The notes: generated from the sequence alone by a model not told the origin. Counted from the first letter of the stretch, positions 8,848 through 17,816 are shown. The stretch is 64,000 bases of DNA from Clostridium sp. (GCA_018377235.1 JAGZZT010000002.1:1-64000), one strand, 5' to 3'. Translations and numbers: made by a program.

Positions 8848-9402
8848 TCAAGAAAAATACAGCCACATAATGAGAGCGTCCTCAGACGGATTCTCATAGT
8901 AGTTTTTTCTGACCGCTTCCTCCCTGAAACCATAGGTTTTATAAAGTTCTATCGCCGCCTGGTTCGATTTTCTCACCTCCAGGGTAACTGCCTCTGCCCC
9001 TTTCTCCCTGGCAGTCTCCTCCAGGCAATCCATCAGTTTCCTGGAAAGGCCTCTGCCGCGAAGTTCAGGATGAACAGCAATCCGCATCAGCTCACCCTCC
9101 CCGGCAATCAGCCTGAGATTGCAGTATCCGGCCAGTATCCTATTTTTTCTTTCTTCCGTTCTCCCGTGTTCTCCGTCTTTCCCGGCGCTGTCCTCCGTCT
9201 GCTCCAGAACCCAGATGAGATCCAGACTGCTCTCAAGACTCTCTCTCAAAACAGCCTCTGACCAGGGTACTGAGAAACTTAAACGCTCCAGCTCTGCGGC
9301 TGCCTCCAGATCTTTCTCCTCCATAGGCCTCAGATAAAATTCTGCCTCTGATTGTTTCATTTTCATGGTTTTCCGCTTTCTTTTTCCTGTATCCGGCTGC
9401 AT
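8848..9402 (-). CDS. rimI: Ribosomal-protein-alanine N-acetyltransferase RimI-like (GNAT)
   Basis: This is a GNAT acyltransferase of the RimI type, which acetylates the N terminus of ribosomal protein S18. The acetyl-CoA loop appears as VHPELRGRGLSRKLM and the later conserved strand as LEVRKSNQAAIELYKTYGF. It has 184 residues from the first ATG, but a second start at MKMKQ (12 codons in) is as plausible because neither has a strong ribosome binding site. It follows tsaB by 5 bp, the usual tsaE-tsaB-rimI order. Substrate is inferred from family and context. Confidence 0.9.
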   Translation of the reverse strand: MQPDTGKRKRKTMKMKQSEAEFYLRPMEEKDLEAAAELERLSFSVPWSEAVLRESLESSLDLIWVLEQTEDSAGKDGEHGRTEERKNRILAGYCNLRLIAGEGELMRIAVHPELRGRGLSRKLMDCLEETAREKGAEAVTLEVRKSNQAAIELYKTYGFREEAVRKNYYENPSEDALIMWLYFS

Positions 9403-9407
9403 CGGCT

Positions 9408-10160
9408 TTATATCTTCTTTTCGACTATCTGTATTCCGGCAGCCAGCTTGTCCAGCTCTCCCTGACGCTCCGCCAGCTCCCGTTCTCTCTCCGCCTGAGA
9501 TTTTCGCAGGTAATCCGGTTTATGTTCCATGGCCGTTTCCGTCTTTCCCTCTGCCAGATACACACAGCCCAGAACTGCCACAGACGCGCCTCTCTGACGG
9601 TTTACATGAGCAGGCGCAAAGCTGCAGGGAACCTTTATCATCTCTTCAATCACTGCCTGATATGGCGGTACTCCGTCCCCCAGGAAAATCACCCGTTCCC
9701 CGCGGCTGTTTAACTCTTCCACCAATTCTTTAATGTCTGCCGGCTGCTGTTCTTTCACAATCTCAAATTCCTCCCGGAAGTGGTAAAGACCTGTGTAAAC
9801 CTGATTTCTTCTGGCGTCCATAATCGGACAGATCAGGGCGTCTGTTCCGTAGAGATTGTATGCCATGGCGTCCACAGTAGGAACGTGAATCAGCGGTTTT
9901 TTCATGGCCAGTCCCAGTCCCTTGGCCGTAGCAGAGCCGATGCGCAGTCCTGTAAAAGAACCAGGGCCGCCGGATACGGCGATGGCGTCGATGGTGTCCA
10001 GCTCAATTTCCAGCATACGGACAACCTCGTCAATCATAGGAAGCAGCGTCTGGGAATGAGTTTTCTTTAAATTCACCGTATATTCTGCCGTTAAAATTCC
10101 GTTTGTCACAATGGCCACAGAAGCCACCAGCGACGAGCTTTCAATTCCTAATACTCTCAT
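9408..10160 (-). CDS. tsaB: t6A biosynthesis protein TsaB
   Basis: TsaB is the partner that activates TsaD in t6A37 synthesis. The 250-residue protein starts with the ASKHA segment MRVLGIESSS and contains VSGGPGSFTGLRIG, the family hallmark. The start codon overlaps the tsaE stop (TAATG), so the two are translationally coupled. Its C terminus is rich in charged residues. tsaD is located separately at 5.9 kb. Confidence 0.95.
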   Translation of the reverse strand: MRVLGIESSSLVASVAIVTNGILTAEYTVNLKKTHSQTLLPMIDEVVRMLEIELDTIDAIAVSGGPGSFTGLRIGSATAKGLGLAMKKPLIHVPTVDAMAYNLYGTDALICPIMDARRNQVYTGLYHFREEFEIVKEQQPADIKELVEELNSRGERVIFLGDGVPPYQAVIEEMIKVPCSFAPAHVNRQRGASVAVLGCVYLAEGKTETAMEHKPDYLRKSQAERERELAERQGELDKLAAGIQIVEKKI

Positions 10161-10588
10161 TATCTCTCCTCCACCGTTATTTTCCGGTAATCAAAGCCCT
10201 TTTCCAGATCCTTCTCAATCCTGATTTCAATGGCTGTTTCCGGAATAATTTCCTCCACCAGGGAGGCCCACTCGATCAGGCACACACCCTCTCCATAAAA
10301 ACAGTCCTCATATCCGATTTCATCCATCTCACTGATATCTCCAATCCGGTAGACGTCAAAATGGTAAAGAGGCAGGCGTCCCTCCTCATACTGCTGAATA
10401 ATCGTAAAAGTGGGGCTGTTCACATCACTCTGAATTCCCAGCCCTCTGGCAAAGCCCTGGGTAAACACGGTCTTTCCCACGCCGAGATCGCCGTCCAGGC
10501 AGTAGACCTGCCCTTTCTCTGCCTGCTCTCCCAGCTGTTTTCCTGCCTGGAAGGTTTCTTCCGGGCTGTATGTTTCAATGATTTTCAT
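10160..10588 (-). CDS. tsaE: t6A biosynthesis ATPase TsaE
   Basis: TsaE is the small ATPase that drives turnover of the TsaB-TsaD complex. The 142-residue protein carries Walker A GDLGVGKT near residues 34-41, then FTQGFARGLG and FHFDVYRI-type segments. It begins the tsaE-tsaB-rimI run and has its own promoter at 10619-10648. Confidence 0.95.
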   Translation of the reverse strand: MKIIETYSPEETFQAGKQLGEQAEKGQVYCLDGDLGVGKTVFTQGFARGLGIQSDVNSPTFTIIQQYEEGRLPLYHFDVYRIGDISEMDEIGYEDCFYGEGVCLIEWASLVEEIIPETAIEIRIEKDLEKGFDYRKITVEER

Positions 10589-10618
10589 AATCAGATTCCT
10601 TTCCTGTTTCTGTACTTA

Positions 10619-10648
10619 ATCTTACTATTCTGAATGCCAATATGTCAA
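10619..10648 (-). promoter_or_regulatory. tsaE promoter with adjacent inverted repeat
   Basis: The minus strand has TTGACA (10648-10643), an 18-bp spacer and TAAGAT (10624-10619). Immediately upstream of the -35 lies an inverted repeat, TGTAACAG (10650-10657) and CTGTTACA (10674-10681), with 16 bp between the arms. It may be an operator or the tail of a prfA terminator lacking a U tract. Confidence 0.65.
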
Positions 10649-10777
10649 CTGTAACAGAAAGCCAGGAGCTGAACTGTTACATAAAGATGCAAAAAGAGCC
10701 GCGCCAGGCAGCCGATTACTCAGCTTTAGAGCGCAGCCCTTCTGTCATGCTATCAACCGTTTCCGAGCAGTGTCTGT

Positions 10778-11854
10778 TTACATCTCCTCGTTCAGCTTTG
10801 CCAGTTTGGCGGCCTGATCTGCTGCAATCAGGCTGTCAATCAGTTCATCTAAGTCTCCGTCCATAACAGAATCTATCTTGTAAAGCGTCAGCTTAATTCT
10901 GTGTTCTGTCACACGGCCCTGAGGAAAGTTATAGGTACGGATCTTCTCGGAACGATCCCCTGTTCCAATCTGGCTTCTTCTGGCCTCAGATTCCTCATTC
11001 TGGCGTCTCTCCAGCTCTAAATCATACAGCTTAGAGCGCAGGAGGCGGAAAGCCTTTTCCTTGTTCTGAAGCTGTGATTTCTCTGTCTGGCTGTAGATCA
11101 CAATGCCTGTCGGCATATGGGTCAGACGCACTGCAGAGTCTGTTGTATTGACGCACTGTCCGCCGTTTCCGGACGCACGCATAACGTCAATACGGCAGTC
11201 ATTCATATCAATCTCAACATCCACATCCTCTGCCTCCGGCATCACGGCTACAGTGGCTGTGGAAGTGTGGATACGGCCGCCGGACTCTGTCTCCGGCACT
11301 CGCTGTACACGGTGTACGCCGCTCTCATACTTGAGCTTGGAATAAGCGCCCTGGCCCGTTACCATGAACACCACTTCTTTGAAACCGCCGATTCCATTCT
11401 CATTCAGGCTGACAATCTCTGTTTTCCAGCGCTGGCGCTCTGCATAGCGCACATACATGCGGTACAGCTCGGAAGCAAACAGAGCTGCCTCGTCTCCGCC
11501 TGCGCCTGCACGGATTTCCACCATAACATTCTTGTCATCGTTAGGATCCTTGGGAAGAAGGAGAATTTTAAGCTCCTGCTCCAGCTCCTCGATCCTCTTT
11601 TTGGCATCAGCCAGCTCTTCCTTGGCCAACTCCCGCATCTCTTCGTCAGATTCTTCCTCTAAGAGGGCAACACTGTCCTCCACATCCTGATGAGCCTGCT
11701 TGTAATTTTTATATGCCTCTACAATCGGAGCCAGATCCGCCTGCTCCTTCATAAGTTTTCTAAATTTCTTCTGATCCTCAACCACATACGGATTGTTGAG
11801 CTCTTCCATCAGCTCCTCATACCGGATCAGCAAATCGTCTAAACGATCAAACAT
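10778..11854 (-). CDS. prfA: Peptide chain release factor 1
   Basis: RF1 reads UAA and UAG and releases the nascent peptide. The 358-residue product contains the GGQ motif in RASGNGGQCVNTTDSAVRLTH, whose glutamine is methylated by PrmC encoded just upstream. I start it at MFDRLDD because GGAGG lies seven bases before that ATG; the frame is open 14 codons further but without a site. It lies downstream of prmC with a 28-bp gap from the chosen start. Confidence 0.96.
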   Translation of the reverse strand: MFDRLDDLLIRYEELMEELNNPYVVEDQKKFRKLMKEQADLAPIVEAYKNYKQAHQDVEDSVALLEEESDEEMRELAKEELADAKKRIEELEQELKILLLPKDPNDDKNVMVEIRAGAGGDEAALFASELYRMYVRYAERQRWKTEIVSLNENGIGGFKEVVFMVTGQGAYSKLKYESGVHRVQRVPETESGGRIHTSTATVAVMPEAEDVDVEIDMNDCRIDVMRASGNGGQCVNTTDSAVRLTHMPTGIVIYSQTEKSQLQNKEKAFRLLRSKLYDLELERRQNEESEARRSQIGTGDRSEKIRTYNFPQGRVTEHRIKLTLYKIDSVMDGDLDELIDSLIAADQAAKLAKLNEEM

Positions 11855-11882
11855 GGCAACCTCCTGTTTTACTATTCCTTCT

Positions 11883-12929
11883 TTAACATTTCGCAATTTC
11901 TGCCTTCACTACCCGATCAAGCCCAGGAGCATCCTTTATCACCTGCACGTTCCTGTAGCCCTTCTCTTCAAGGAGCCTTGTCACAGCCGCTCCCTGGTCA
12001 TATCCAATTTCAAAATAAATCCTTCCTCCAGGCTTCAGGTGATGTCTGCACTCTTCTGCCAGGCGCCTGTAAAAATACAGGCCATCCTCCAGGCCGTCCA
12101 GAGCCAGACGCGGCTCGTGGTCCCGCACCTCCGGTTCCAGGCTGTCTACAACCGCTGACGGAATGTAGGGGGGATTGGATACAATTACATCATAGAAACG
12201 TCCGCCATTCTCTGAGAACAGATCGCTCTGAAAAAGAGTAAAACGGCGCTCCTCCACCTGCTCTGGATGGCCTGTCCCCGGCCTGTTTCCAAAGATTCCC
12301 GTTCCATTCCGGCTTTCCCCGGTCCACACGGACAGTTCCATCCTCCAAGGTGTCTCAGACGCTTTTTTCGACTGAGAACGGATTACATTCTTCTGTACCA
12401 TAAAAAGATTTCTGGCATTCTTCAAAGCCACCTTTAAGGCTCCTTCTGAAATATCTGACGCCGAAACGCTTCTGTACTTTCCAAGAACCGCCAGGCTCAG
12501 TCCAATGCACCCGCTCCCAGTACACATATCGAGAATCTCAGTCTCTCTATCTTGGCAGTCCTTTAAGACCTCCTCCACCAGCGTCTCTGTATCCTGCCTG
12601 GGAATCAGCACCTGATCATTGACCAGAAAAGAAAGTCCCATAAACTCCTGATATCCCAAAATCTGCTGCAGAGGAATCCTCGAAGACCGCTGTTCAATAC
12701 GTTCCGCAAAGACCGGCCACCCTTTTTCAAAGGTTCCAGGATGCACAGTCCTGCTCCTGTCCATTAAAAAATGTACTCGATCTATGGAAAAGCTGTCAGA
12801 GAGCAGATACCAGGCGTCCAGTTCAGCCTCTGCAATCCCGGCCTCTGACAGTCTGTCTGCCCCTATGTCAAGGATCTCCTGCCAGCTTGGAAGCCCCTCA
12901 AAGGTATGTTCTGTTATCATACCGCTCAT
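11883..12929 (-). CDS. prmC: Release factor glutamine methyltransferase PrmC
   Basis: PrmC methylates the glutamine of the GGQ motif in release factors using SAM. The catalytic motif NPPY is present (VSNPPYIPS), and the SAM-binding segment is ILDMCTGSGCIGLSLA. At 348 residues it is longer than the usual ~285. The extra length is a Ser/Lys/Gly-rich insert between about residues 180 and 230, just before the motif strand. The ATG overlaps the stop of the DUF1385 gene (ATGA) with AGGAGG upstream. Confidence 0.94.
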   Translation of the reverse strand: MSGMITEHTFEGLPSWQEILDIGADRLSEAGIAEAELDAWYLLSDSFSIDRVHFLMDRSRTVHPGTFEKGWPVFAERIEQRSSRIPLQQILGYQEFMGLSFLVNDQVLIPRQDTETLVEEVLKDCQDRETEILDMCTGSGCIGLSLAVLGKYRSVSASDISEGALKVALKNARNLFMVQKNVIRSQSKKASETPWRMELSVWTGESRNGTGIFGNRPGTGHPEQVEERRFTLFQSDLFSENGGRFYDVIVSNPPYIPSAVVDSLEPEVRDHEPRLALDGLEDGLYFYRRLAEECRHHLKPGGRIYFEIGYDQGAAVTRLLEEKGYRNVQVIKDAPGLDRVVKAEIAKC

Positions 12930-13927
12930 GCGTCCCTCCTGAGAGCCTCTGCTTCCTCCATACTGTCTTCCTGTTCCTCAAAGGCGCTTAAATCTGTATT
13001 CGGAAAGTTCTCCCGCAGATATGTTTTCCAGTCAAACACAGCTTCTGTAGCAGCGATAGCCACCTCTATCATGGAGTCGTCCGGCTCCTTTGTGGTAAGT
13101 CCCTGCATCCACATGCCGGGGCGGCTCACCAAATCCATAAACTTTGAGTTGCTCCGTCCAGCCAGCTGAAGAATCTCATAAGATACTCCCGCTATCACCG
13201 GAACCAGGACAATACGGCTGGCAAAACGCATCCAGACATTGTCCACTCTGACTACCATGAAAAACAGAATACTGATAACCATGACTATCAGGATAAAACT
13301 GGTTCCGCAGCGTTTGTGCTCCTTAGAGCTGTTTCGGACATTCTCCACTGTCAGTGGGAGGCCATGCTCCACACAGTTGATGCACTTATGCTCCGCTCCG
13401 TGGTACATAAATGTTCTCCTGATGTCCTCCATGCGGGAAACGAGCTTAATATAGGCAATAAAAATGAGGATTCGTATTACGCCCTCCAGCACTGCCATCA
13501 GGTGCTCCGATGCGATCACATTGGAAAACAGCCCTGCAATAAAAAGAGGCAGAAGCATAAAAATTCCAATGGCCATAATAAAGGACAGAACCATGACAAG
13601 AGCCATCAAAGCGCTCTCCAGCTTTTCTCCCAGAATCCGATCCAGAAACTGTTCTATCTTTCCTGGCTCCGAATCTTCGTCATCCTCAAAAAAACTGGCG
13701 GAATATGTCAGCGTCTTCATTCCTACAATCATGGAATCTGCAAAGCGGAAGACACCCCTGACAAAAGGCAGAGAAAACAGCTTCACTTTTTGGGTAATAC
13801 TGATATACCGATCTCTCTTAACTTCTATTTCCTGGTCCGGTTTTCTGACTGCCACCGCATAGTCATTCCGGTTCATCATCATGATTCCCTCAATGACAGC
13901 CTGTCCTCCGATTCCTGAATATTTCAT
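12926..13927 (-). CDS. DUF1385 family membrane protein
   Basis: This 333-residue protein begins MKYSGIGGQAVIEGIMM and contains the conserved block FMYHGAEHKCINCVEHG, both typical of DUF1385. Hydrophobic segments near residues 105-160 and 205-245 predict several membrane helices. The family is widely conserved next to prfA/prmC/rpmE in Firmicutes and its function is unknown. It is translationally coupled to prmC. Confidence 0.9.
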   Translation of the reverse strand: MKYSGIGGQAVIEGIMMMNRNDYAVAVRKPDQEIEVKRDRYISITQKVKLFSLPFVRGVFRFADSMIVGMKTLTYSASFFEDDEDSEPGKIEQFLDRILGEKLESALMALVMVLSFIMAIGIFMLLPLFIAGLFSNVIASEHLMAVLEGVIRILIFIAYIKLVSRMEDIRRTFMYHGAEHKCINCVEHGLPLTVENVRNSSKEHKRCGTSFILIVMVISILFFMVVRVDNVWMRFASRIVLVPVIAGVSYEILQLAGRSNSKFMDLVSRPGMWMQGLTTKEPDDSMIEVAIAATEAVFDWKTYLRENFPNTDLSAFEEQEDSMEEAEALRRDA

Positions 13928-13953
13928 ATGATTTCATTTCTCCTTATGAAAAC

Positions 13954-13989
13954 CAAAAAGGCTGGGTTTTATGTCTCCATTAAAACCCA
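13954..13989 (-). terminator. Intrinsic terminator downstream of rpmE
   Basis: On the minus strand TGGGTTTT (13989-13982) pairs with AAAACCCA (13970-13963) and is followed by GCCTTTTTGG. It lies 20 bp after the rpmE stop and would separate rpmE from the DUF1385-prmC-prfA run. Confidence 0.85.
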
Positions 13990-14009
13990 ACCCTTATTTA
14001 GCCAAGCTA

Positions 14010-14216
14010 TTAGTTTGCGCTGATGCCGTACTTGCGGTTGAACTTATCAATACGTCCGCGGGCAGCTGCAGCCTTCTGCTGTCCTGTGTAGAAAGAATGG
14101 CACTTGGAGCAAACCTCCACGTGGATGTCCTTCTTTGTAGAACCTGTTACGAACTCGTTGCCGCAGTTGCAGACAACCTTTGCCTGATAATAAGCTGGAT
14201 GGATTCCTTCCTTCAT
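14010..14216 (-). CDS. rpmE: 50S ribosomal protein L31
   Basis: This is a 68-residue L31 of the zinc-binding type. The ligands are visible as CNCG and CSKCHSFYTG. I choose the ATG at 14216 (MKEGIHP), preceded by GAGAGGTG, over an upstream in-frame GTG. rho lies upstream, a common pairing in this group. Its leader between the promoter near 14345 and the start holds hairpins TCGCAC/GTGCGA and TGTGGT/ACCACA, possibly regulatory. Confidence 0.96.
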   Translation of the reverse strand: MKEGIHPAYYQAKVVCNCGNEFVTGSTKKDIHVEVCSKCHSFYTGQQKAAAARGRIDKFNRKYGISAN

Positions 14217-14342
14217 GATTTTCACCTCTCAATTTTTCTTCTGTGGTTTCCGACCACACGTACAGATGTACCAAAATTTTCTATCGCACTCTGTGCGATT
14301 CTCTGTCTGCCATGCAGTAATTCTACTATACACAGCTTACAC

Positions 14343-14371
14343 AGTATATCACAGAAGCCCTTTTATTGCAA
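14343..14371 (-). promoter_or_regulatory. rpmE promoter
   Basis: The minus strand shows TTGCAA (14371-14366), a 17-bp spacer and TATACT (14348-14343). Transcription would start near 14336, leaving a ~120-nt leader with two clean hairpins before L31. Confidence 0.65.
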
Positions 14372-14406
14372 GGGATTTTTTCGTTTTCGACAGAGAAACC
14401 CATGTT

Positions 14407-16143
14407 CTAAATTCTCACCTTTTTTACCATGTCCACAAATTCTCTGTTATTTTTTGTTCTGGCAAACAGATCTAAGATCCGTTCCACCGATTCCTCCGGC
14501 TTAGCCGTATTAGTAGCCTTGTGTATAATATCTACTGCCTCTGTCTCCAGAGGATTTAAAAGCAGATCGTCTCTTCTGGTTCCGGACTTTAAGATATCAA
14601 TAGCCGGGAAAATTCTCTTCTCAGACAGTTTTCTGTCCAGGACAATCTCCATATTTCCCGTTCCCTTGAATTCCTCATATATCACATCGTCCATACGGCT
14701 TCCTGTATCTATCAGAGCAGTGGCCAGAATCGTCAGGCTGCCTCCCTCTCTGATATTTCTCGCCGCGCCGAAGAAACGTTTCGGCATATGGAGAGCAGCC
14801 GGATCAAGACCACCTGACAGGGTGCGACCGCTGGCAGGCACTACCAGATTATAAGCTCTGGCCAAACGGGTAATACTGTCCAAAAGGATCATAACATCGC
14901 GCCCATGCTCCACCAGACGCTTTGCCCGCTCAATCACCATCTCAGACACTCTTTTATGGCGGTCAGGCAGTTCGTCAAAGGTGGAGTAAATTACCTCTAC
15001 ATTAGGCCCTGTAATAGCCTCTTTGATATCCGTTACCTCCTCTGGACGCTCATCAATTAACAGAATCATCAAATGCATGTCCGGATGGTTGACAGTCACC
15101 GCCTTGGCTACCTGCTTCAGAAGCGTCGTTTTTCCTGCCTTTGGCGGGGATACGATCATGCCTCTCTGTCCTTTTCCAATGGGAGAGAGCAGATCCAGCA
15201 CCCGCATGGCGGTAGAATTCCTCGTTCCGGGCATCTCCATGTGAAGTCTCTCATCTGGGAAAATCGGAGTCAGGCTCTCGAAGTTAGGCCTGCGCTCTAC
15301 TACGCTGGTAGGATATCCGTTTACTGTCTCAATATATAGAAGGGCTGCAAATTTTTCTGTGGCTGTCTTGATTCTTCTGCTTCCCTGTACGATATCGCCA
15401 GTTTTCAAGTTAAAACGGCGGATCTGGGACGGAGCTACATAAACGTCATTATCTCCAGGCAGAAAGTTTTCACAGCGGATAAAGCCGAATCCATCCGACA
15501 TAACCTCTAAAATTCCTTTTGCCTCAATGCCGCTGTCCAGTTCCTGCAAATCTGCTTTTACATCCTCTACTGTATTTTCTCTATATTCATGAGTTCTGCC
15601 TTCCTGGTACCCATTTTCCTGGTTCCTGTTTTCCTGGCTCCTGTTATCCTGATAACGGGTATCCTGGCTTCTGTCCTGAAAACGGTTTTCCTGAACTCTT
15701 CCTTCATTTTTTCCATCGCCACGTTCCGCCGTGTGCTGAAAGCCTCCCTCCTGAATGCCGGAATGGGAAGCGGAAGCATTCTGCTGATAACCGCGGCTGT
15801 AGGAATTTCTATAATTGTTTCCTCTGTAGTTCTGACTTCCTCTATAATTAGAATTGTATTCACTTCTTCCATAGCTTCTCTGCTGATAAGCTTTAGCTGC
15901 ACGCTCCTCTGGCTCTGACGTCTTCTCCTGCGCAGGCTCTGCAGGACGCTCTCTGCGCGGTTCGCTCTCTCCAGACATTTCAGCTCCCCGGGCAGTTGTT
16001 TTATCAGCTGTCTTGTTATCCGTTTTTTCACATAAGCGCTCTATCAGCTCTGCTTTTTTCAGAGTTGTCACCCCTTTAATCCCCTGCGCCTTTGCGAGCT
16101 CTCTGAGCTGAACAAGAGGCAGAGTCTGAAGTTTTTCTTTCAT
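14407..16143 (-). CDS. rho: Transcription termination factor Rho with a long disordered insert
   Basis: Rho is the hexameric RNA helicase that ends transcription at unstructured sites. The 578 residues comprise a Rho_N helix bundle (1-45), a low-complexity linker (about 50-195) rich in Q, N, R, Y and G, the cold-shock RNA-binding domain (about 205-280, VMSDGFGFIRCENFLPG), and the ATPase with Walker A SPPKAGKTTLLK. Typical Rho is ~420 residues, so the linker accounts for the excess. Related Q/N-rich inserts are known in clostridial Rho. It has its own promoter and a ~235-nt leader. Confidence 0.97.
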   Translation of the reverse strand: MKEKLQTLPLVQLRELAKAQGIKGVTTLKKAELIERLCEKTDNKTADKTTARGAEMSGESEPRRERPAEPAQEKTSEPEERAAKAYQQRSYGRSEYNSNYRGSQNYRGNNYRNSYSRGYQQNASASHSGIQEGGFQHTAERGDGKNEGRVQENRFQDRSQDTRYQDNRSQENRNQENGYQEGRTHEYRENTVEDVKADLQELDSGIEAKGILEVMSDGFGFIRCENFLPGDNDVYVAPSQIRRFNLKTGDIVQGSRRIKTATEKFAALLYIETVNGYPTSVVERRPNFESLTPIFPDERLHMEMPGTRNSTAMRVLDLLSPIGKGQRGMIVSPPKAGKTTLLKQVAKAVTVNHPDMHLMILLIDERPEEVTDIKEAITGPNVEVIYSTFDELPDRHKRVSEMVIERAKRLVEHGRDVMILLDSITRLARAYNLVVPASGRTLSGGLDPAALHMPKRFFGAARNIREGGSLTILATALIDTGSRMDDVIYEEFKGTGNMEIVLDRKLSEKRIFPAIDILKSGTRRDDLLLNPLETEAVDIIHKATNTAKPEESVERILDLFARTKNNREFVDMVKKVRI

Positions 16144-16378
16144 ATATCACTTCTCCTTATTCTGTTATTCACACTGCTGTTTGTTATGATTTCTTGCCAC
16201 TTCCTGCCAGCCTGGCTGTAGGGATCCTGATACGCCAAAACAGCGGCTGCATTGAATTTATACGATTACTTACTTTCTGGGGATTGTATAGAATTAAGAT
16301 GGGTTCCCAGCTTCAACATATAGAAGCCTGCTTCTGCCTGCCTTTGCTGGGCAAGGCATTCCTTTTATGCCTTTGCAC
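16144..16378 (-). promoter_or_regulatory. Long rho leader
   Basis: This is the transcribed but untranslated region between the rho promoter and its ATG, about 235 nt. It contains a structured patch near 16320-16380 (CAGGC/GCCTG and GCCTTTG/CAAGGC arms on opposite strands). Rho genes often regulate themselves by termination in such leaders; here that is inference. Confidence 0.45.
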
Positions 16379-16384
16379 AAGGTC

Positions 16385-16413
16385 ATTATATACTATTCTT
16401 CCAGGAATTGCAA
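16385..16413 (-). promoter_or_regulatory. rho promoter
   Basis: The minus strand carries TTGCAA (16413-16408), a 17-bp spacer and a perfect TATAAT (16390-16385). It is divergent from the mgsA promoter about 45 bp away. Confidence 0.75.
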
Positions 16414-16450
16414 AGATTTTATATTTTTTTCATATCTGATTTACTCAAGT

Positions 16451-16490
16451 ATGGTATGATAACAGTAGTGGCAGCGCGGTTCTCCGCGCC
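16451..16490 (+). promoter_or_regulatory. mgsA extended -10 promoter and leader hairpin
   Basis: TATGGTATGAT gives an extended -10 (TGG plus TATGAT at 16455-16460) without a good -35. A perfect hairpin GCGCGG/CCGCGC follows at 16474-16489 in the leader. Confidence 0.5.
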
Positions 16491-16539
16491 CTGATGCCAA
16501 TCAAACCAAAAGAAGCGTTTAACGAAAGGAATGGTGACT

Positions 16540-17004
16540 ATGGATTATCTGACAATGACTATTGGCAAACAAAAAAATATCGCTCTGATTGCCCACGATC
16601 AGAAAAAACGGGAGCTGATTGACTGGTGCAATACTCATAAAGAAGTGTTAAAGCATCATTTTCTCTGCGGAACCGGCACAACAGCCCGCATGATCACAGA
16701 AGCTACAGGACTTCCTGTGAAGGGATACAACAGTGGCCCCTTAGGCGGAGACCAGCAGATTGGCGCTAAGGTAGTGGAGGGACGGGTAGATTTTATTGTC
16801 TTCTTTTCTGACCCTCTGACAGCGCAGCCCCATGATCCGGATGTGAAGGCCCTGCTCCGCATTGCCCAGGTATACGATATCCCTATCGCTAACAACAAGG
16901 CAACCGCCGATTTTCTGATTACCTCCAGCTATATGAATTCGGAATATGAGCATCGGGTAATCAACTTCCAGGAAAATATCGCAAAGAGAGCGAAAAGCCT
17001 GTAA
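16540..17004 (+). CDS. mgsA: Methylglyoxal synthase
   Basis: MgsA converts dihydroxyacetone phosphate to methylglyoxal, a phosphate-releasing bypass of lower glycolysis. The product is about 154 residues and has FLCGTGTTARMI, the substrate loop SGPLGGDQQIGAKV, and the catalytic-region segment FFSDPLTAQPHDPDV. GAAAGGA lies nine bases before the chosen ATG; an earlier ATG abuts that site and is unlikely. It stands alone on the plus strand between rho and the ribosomal cluster. Confidence 0.96.
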   Translation: MDYLTMTIGKQKNIALIAHDQKKRELIDWCNTHKEVLKHHFLCGTGTTARMITEATGLPVKGYNSGPLGGDQQIGAKVVEGRVDFIVFFSDPLTAQPHDPDVKALLRIAQVYDIPIANNKATADFLITSSYMNSEYEHRVINFQENIAKRAKSL

Positions 17005-17040
17005 TCAAAAAACAGTCAGAATAAAATTTACCTTATGACG

Positions 17041-17095
17041 CTAAAAAGGAGCCCTCTCCCGAATTTCTTCAGGAGAGGGCTCCAATTTTTTATAT
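17041..17095. terminator. Bidirectional terminator between mgsA and rplA
   Basis: A 12-bp perfect stem, GGAGCCCTCTCC (17048-17059) with GGAGAGGGCTCC (17072-17083), is followed by AATTTTTTATA on the plus strand and by TTTTTAG on the minus strand. It serves both convergent units. Confidence 0.92.
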
Positions 17096-17104
17096 CTGCC
17101 GCAA

Positions 17105-17800
17105 TTAATTTGTCAGCTTTGCTACGTTTAACTTCACACCTGGTCCCATAGTGGATGTCAGTGTTACGCTCTTGAAGTAAGCGCCCTTTAATGTAGCTGG
17201 CTTTGCCTTCAGAACTGCGTCGATAAGCGTCTGGAAGTTGTCCGCTAACTGCTCCTCTGTGAAAGAAGCTTTTCCTACTGGCACGTGGATAATGTTTGTT
17301 TTATCAAGTCTGTACTCAATCTTACCGGCCTTGATATCGTTGATAGCCTTTGTAACGTCCATAGTAACTGTTCCGGCCTTCGGGTTTGGCATTAAGCCCT
17401 TCGGTCCAAGTACACGTCCTAAACGACCTACAACGCCCATCATGTCTGGTGTAGCTACAACTACATCGAAATCAAGCCATCCTTCGTTCTGGATCTTCGG
17501 AATTAACTCCTCTGCTCCTACGAAATCAGCACCTGCTGCCTGAGCCTCGTCAGCTTTCGGTCCCTTAGCAAATACAAGGATTCTGACAGTCTTACCTGTT
17601 CCGTGAGGAAGAACTACAGCGCCTCGGATCTGCTGATCAGCGTGACGTCCGTCACAACCGGTTCTGATATGAGCTTCAATTGTCTCATCAAATTTAGCAC
17701 CTGCTGCCTTCTTAACGATAGAGATGGCTTCGGATGCATCGTAAAGATTTGTACGGTCTACTAACTTAGCAGCCTCTACGTATCTTTTTCCTCTTTTCAT
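17105..17800 (-). CDS. rplA: 50S ribosomal protein L1
   Basis: L1 forms the mobile stalk near the E site and usually represses its own operon. The 231 residues show KRYVEAAKLVDR at the start, GTGKTVRILVFAKG and LGPKGLMPNPKAGTVT. It is the last gene of rpmG-secE-nusG-rplK-rplA; rplJ and rplL do not follow. A hairpin motif shared with the rplK leader sits just before its ribosome binding site. Confidence 0.97.
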   Translation of the reverse strand: MKRGKRYVEAAKLVDRTNLYDASEAISIVKKAAGAKFDETIEAHIRTGCDGRHADQQIRGAVVLPHGTGKTVRILVFAKGPKADEAQAAGADFVGAEELIPKIQNEGWLDFDVVVATPDMMGVVGRLGRVLGPKGLMPNPKAGTVTMDVTKAINDIKAGKIEYRLDKTNIIHVPVGKASFTEEQLADNFQTLIDAVLKAKPATLKGAYFKSVTLTSTMGPGVKLNVAKLTN

Positions 17801-17816
17801 TATAAATAACCTCCTA

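Noticed and set aside
14361..14387. Plus-strand terminator (CCCTT/AAGGG then ATTTTTTCG)
   Set aside because: No plus-strand gene leads into it, and the bases coincide with the -35 region of the rpmE promoter.
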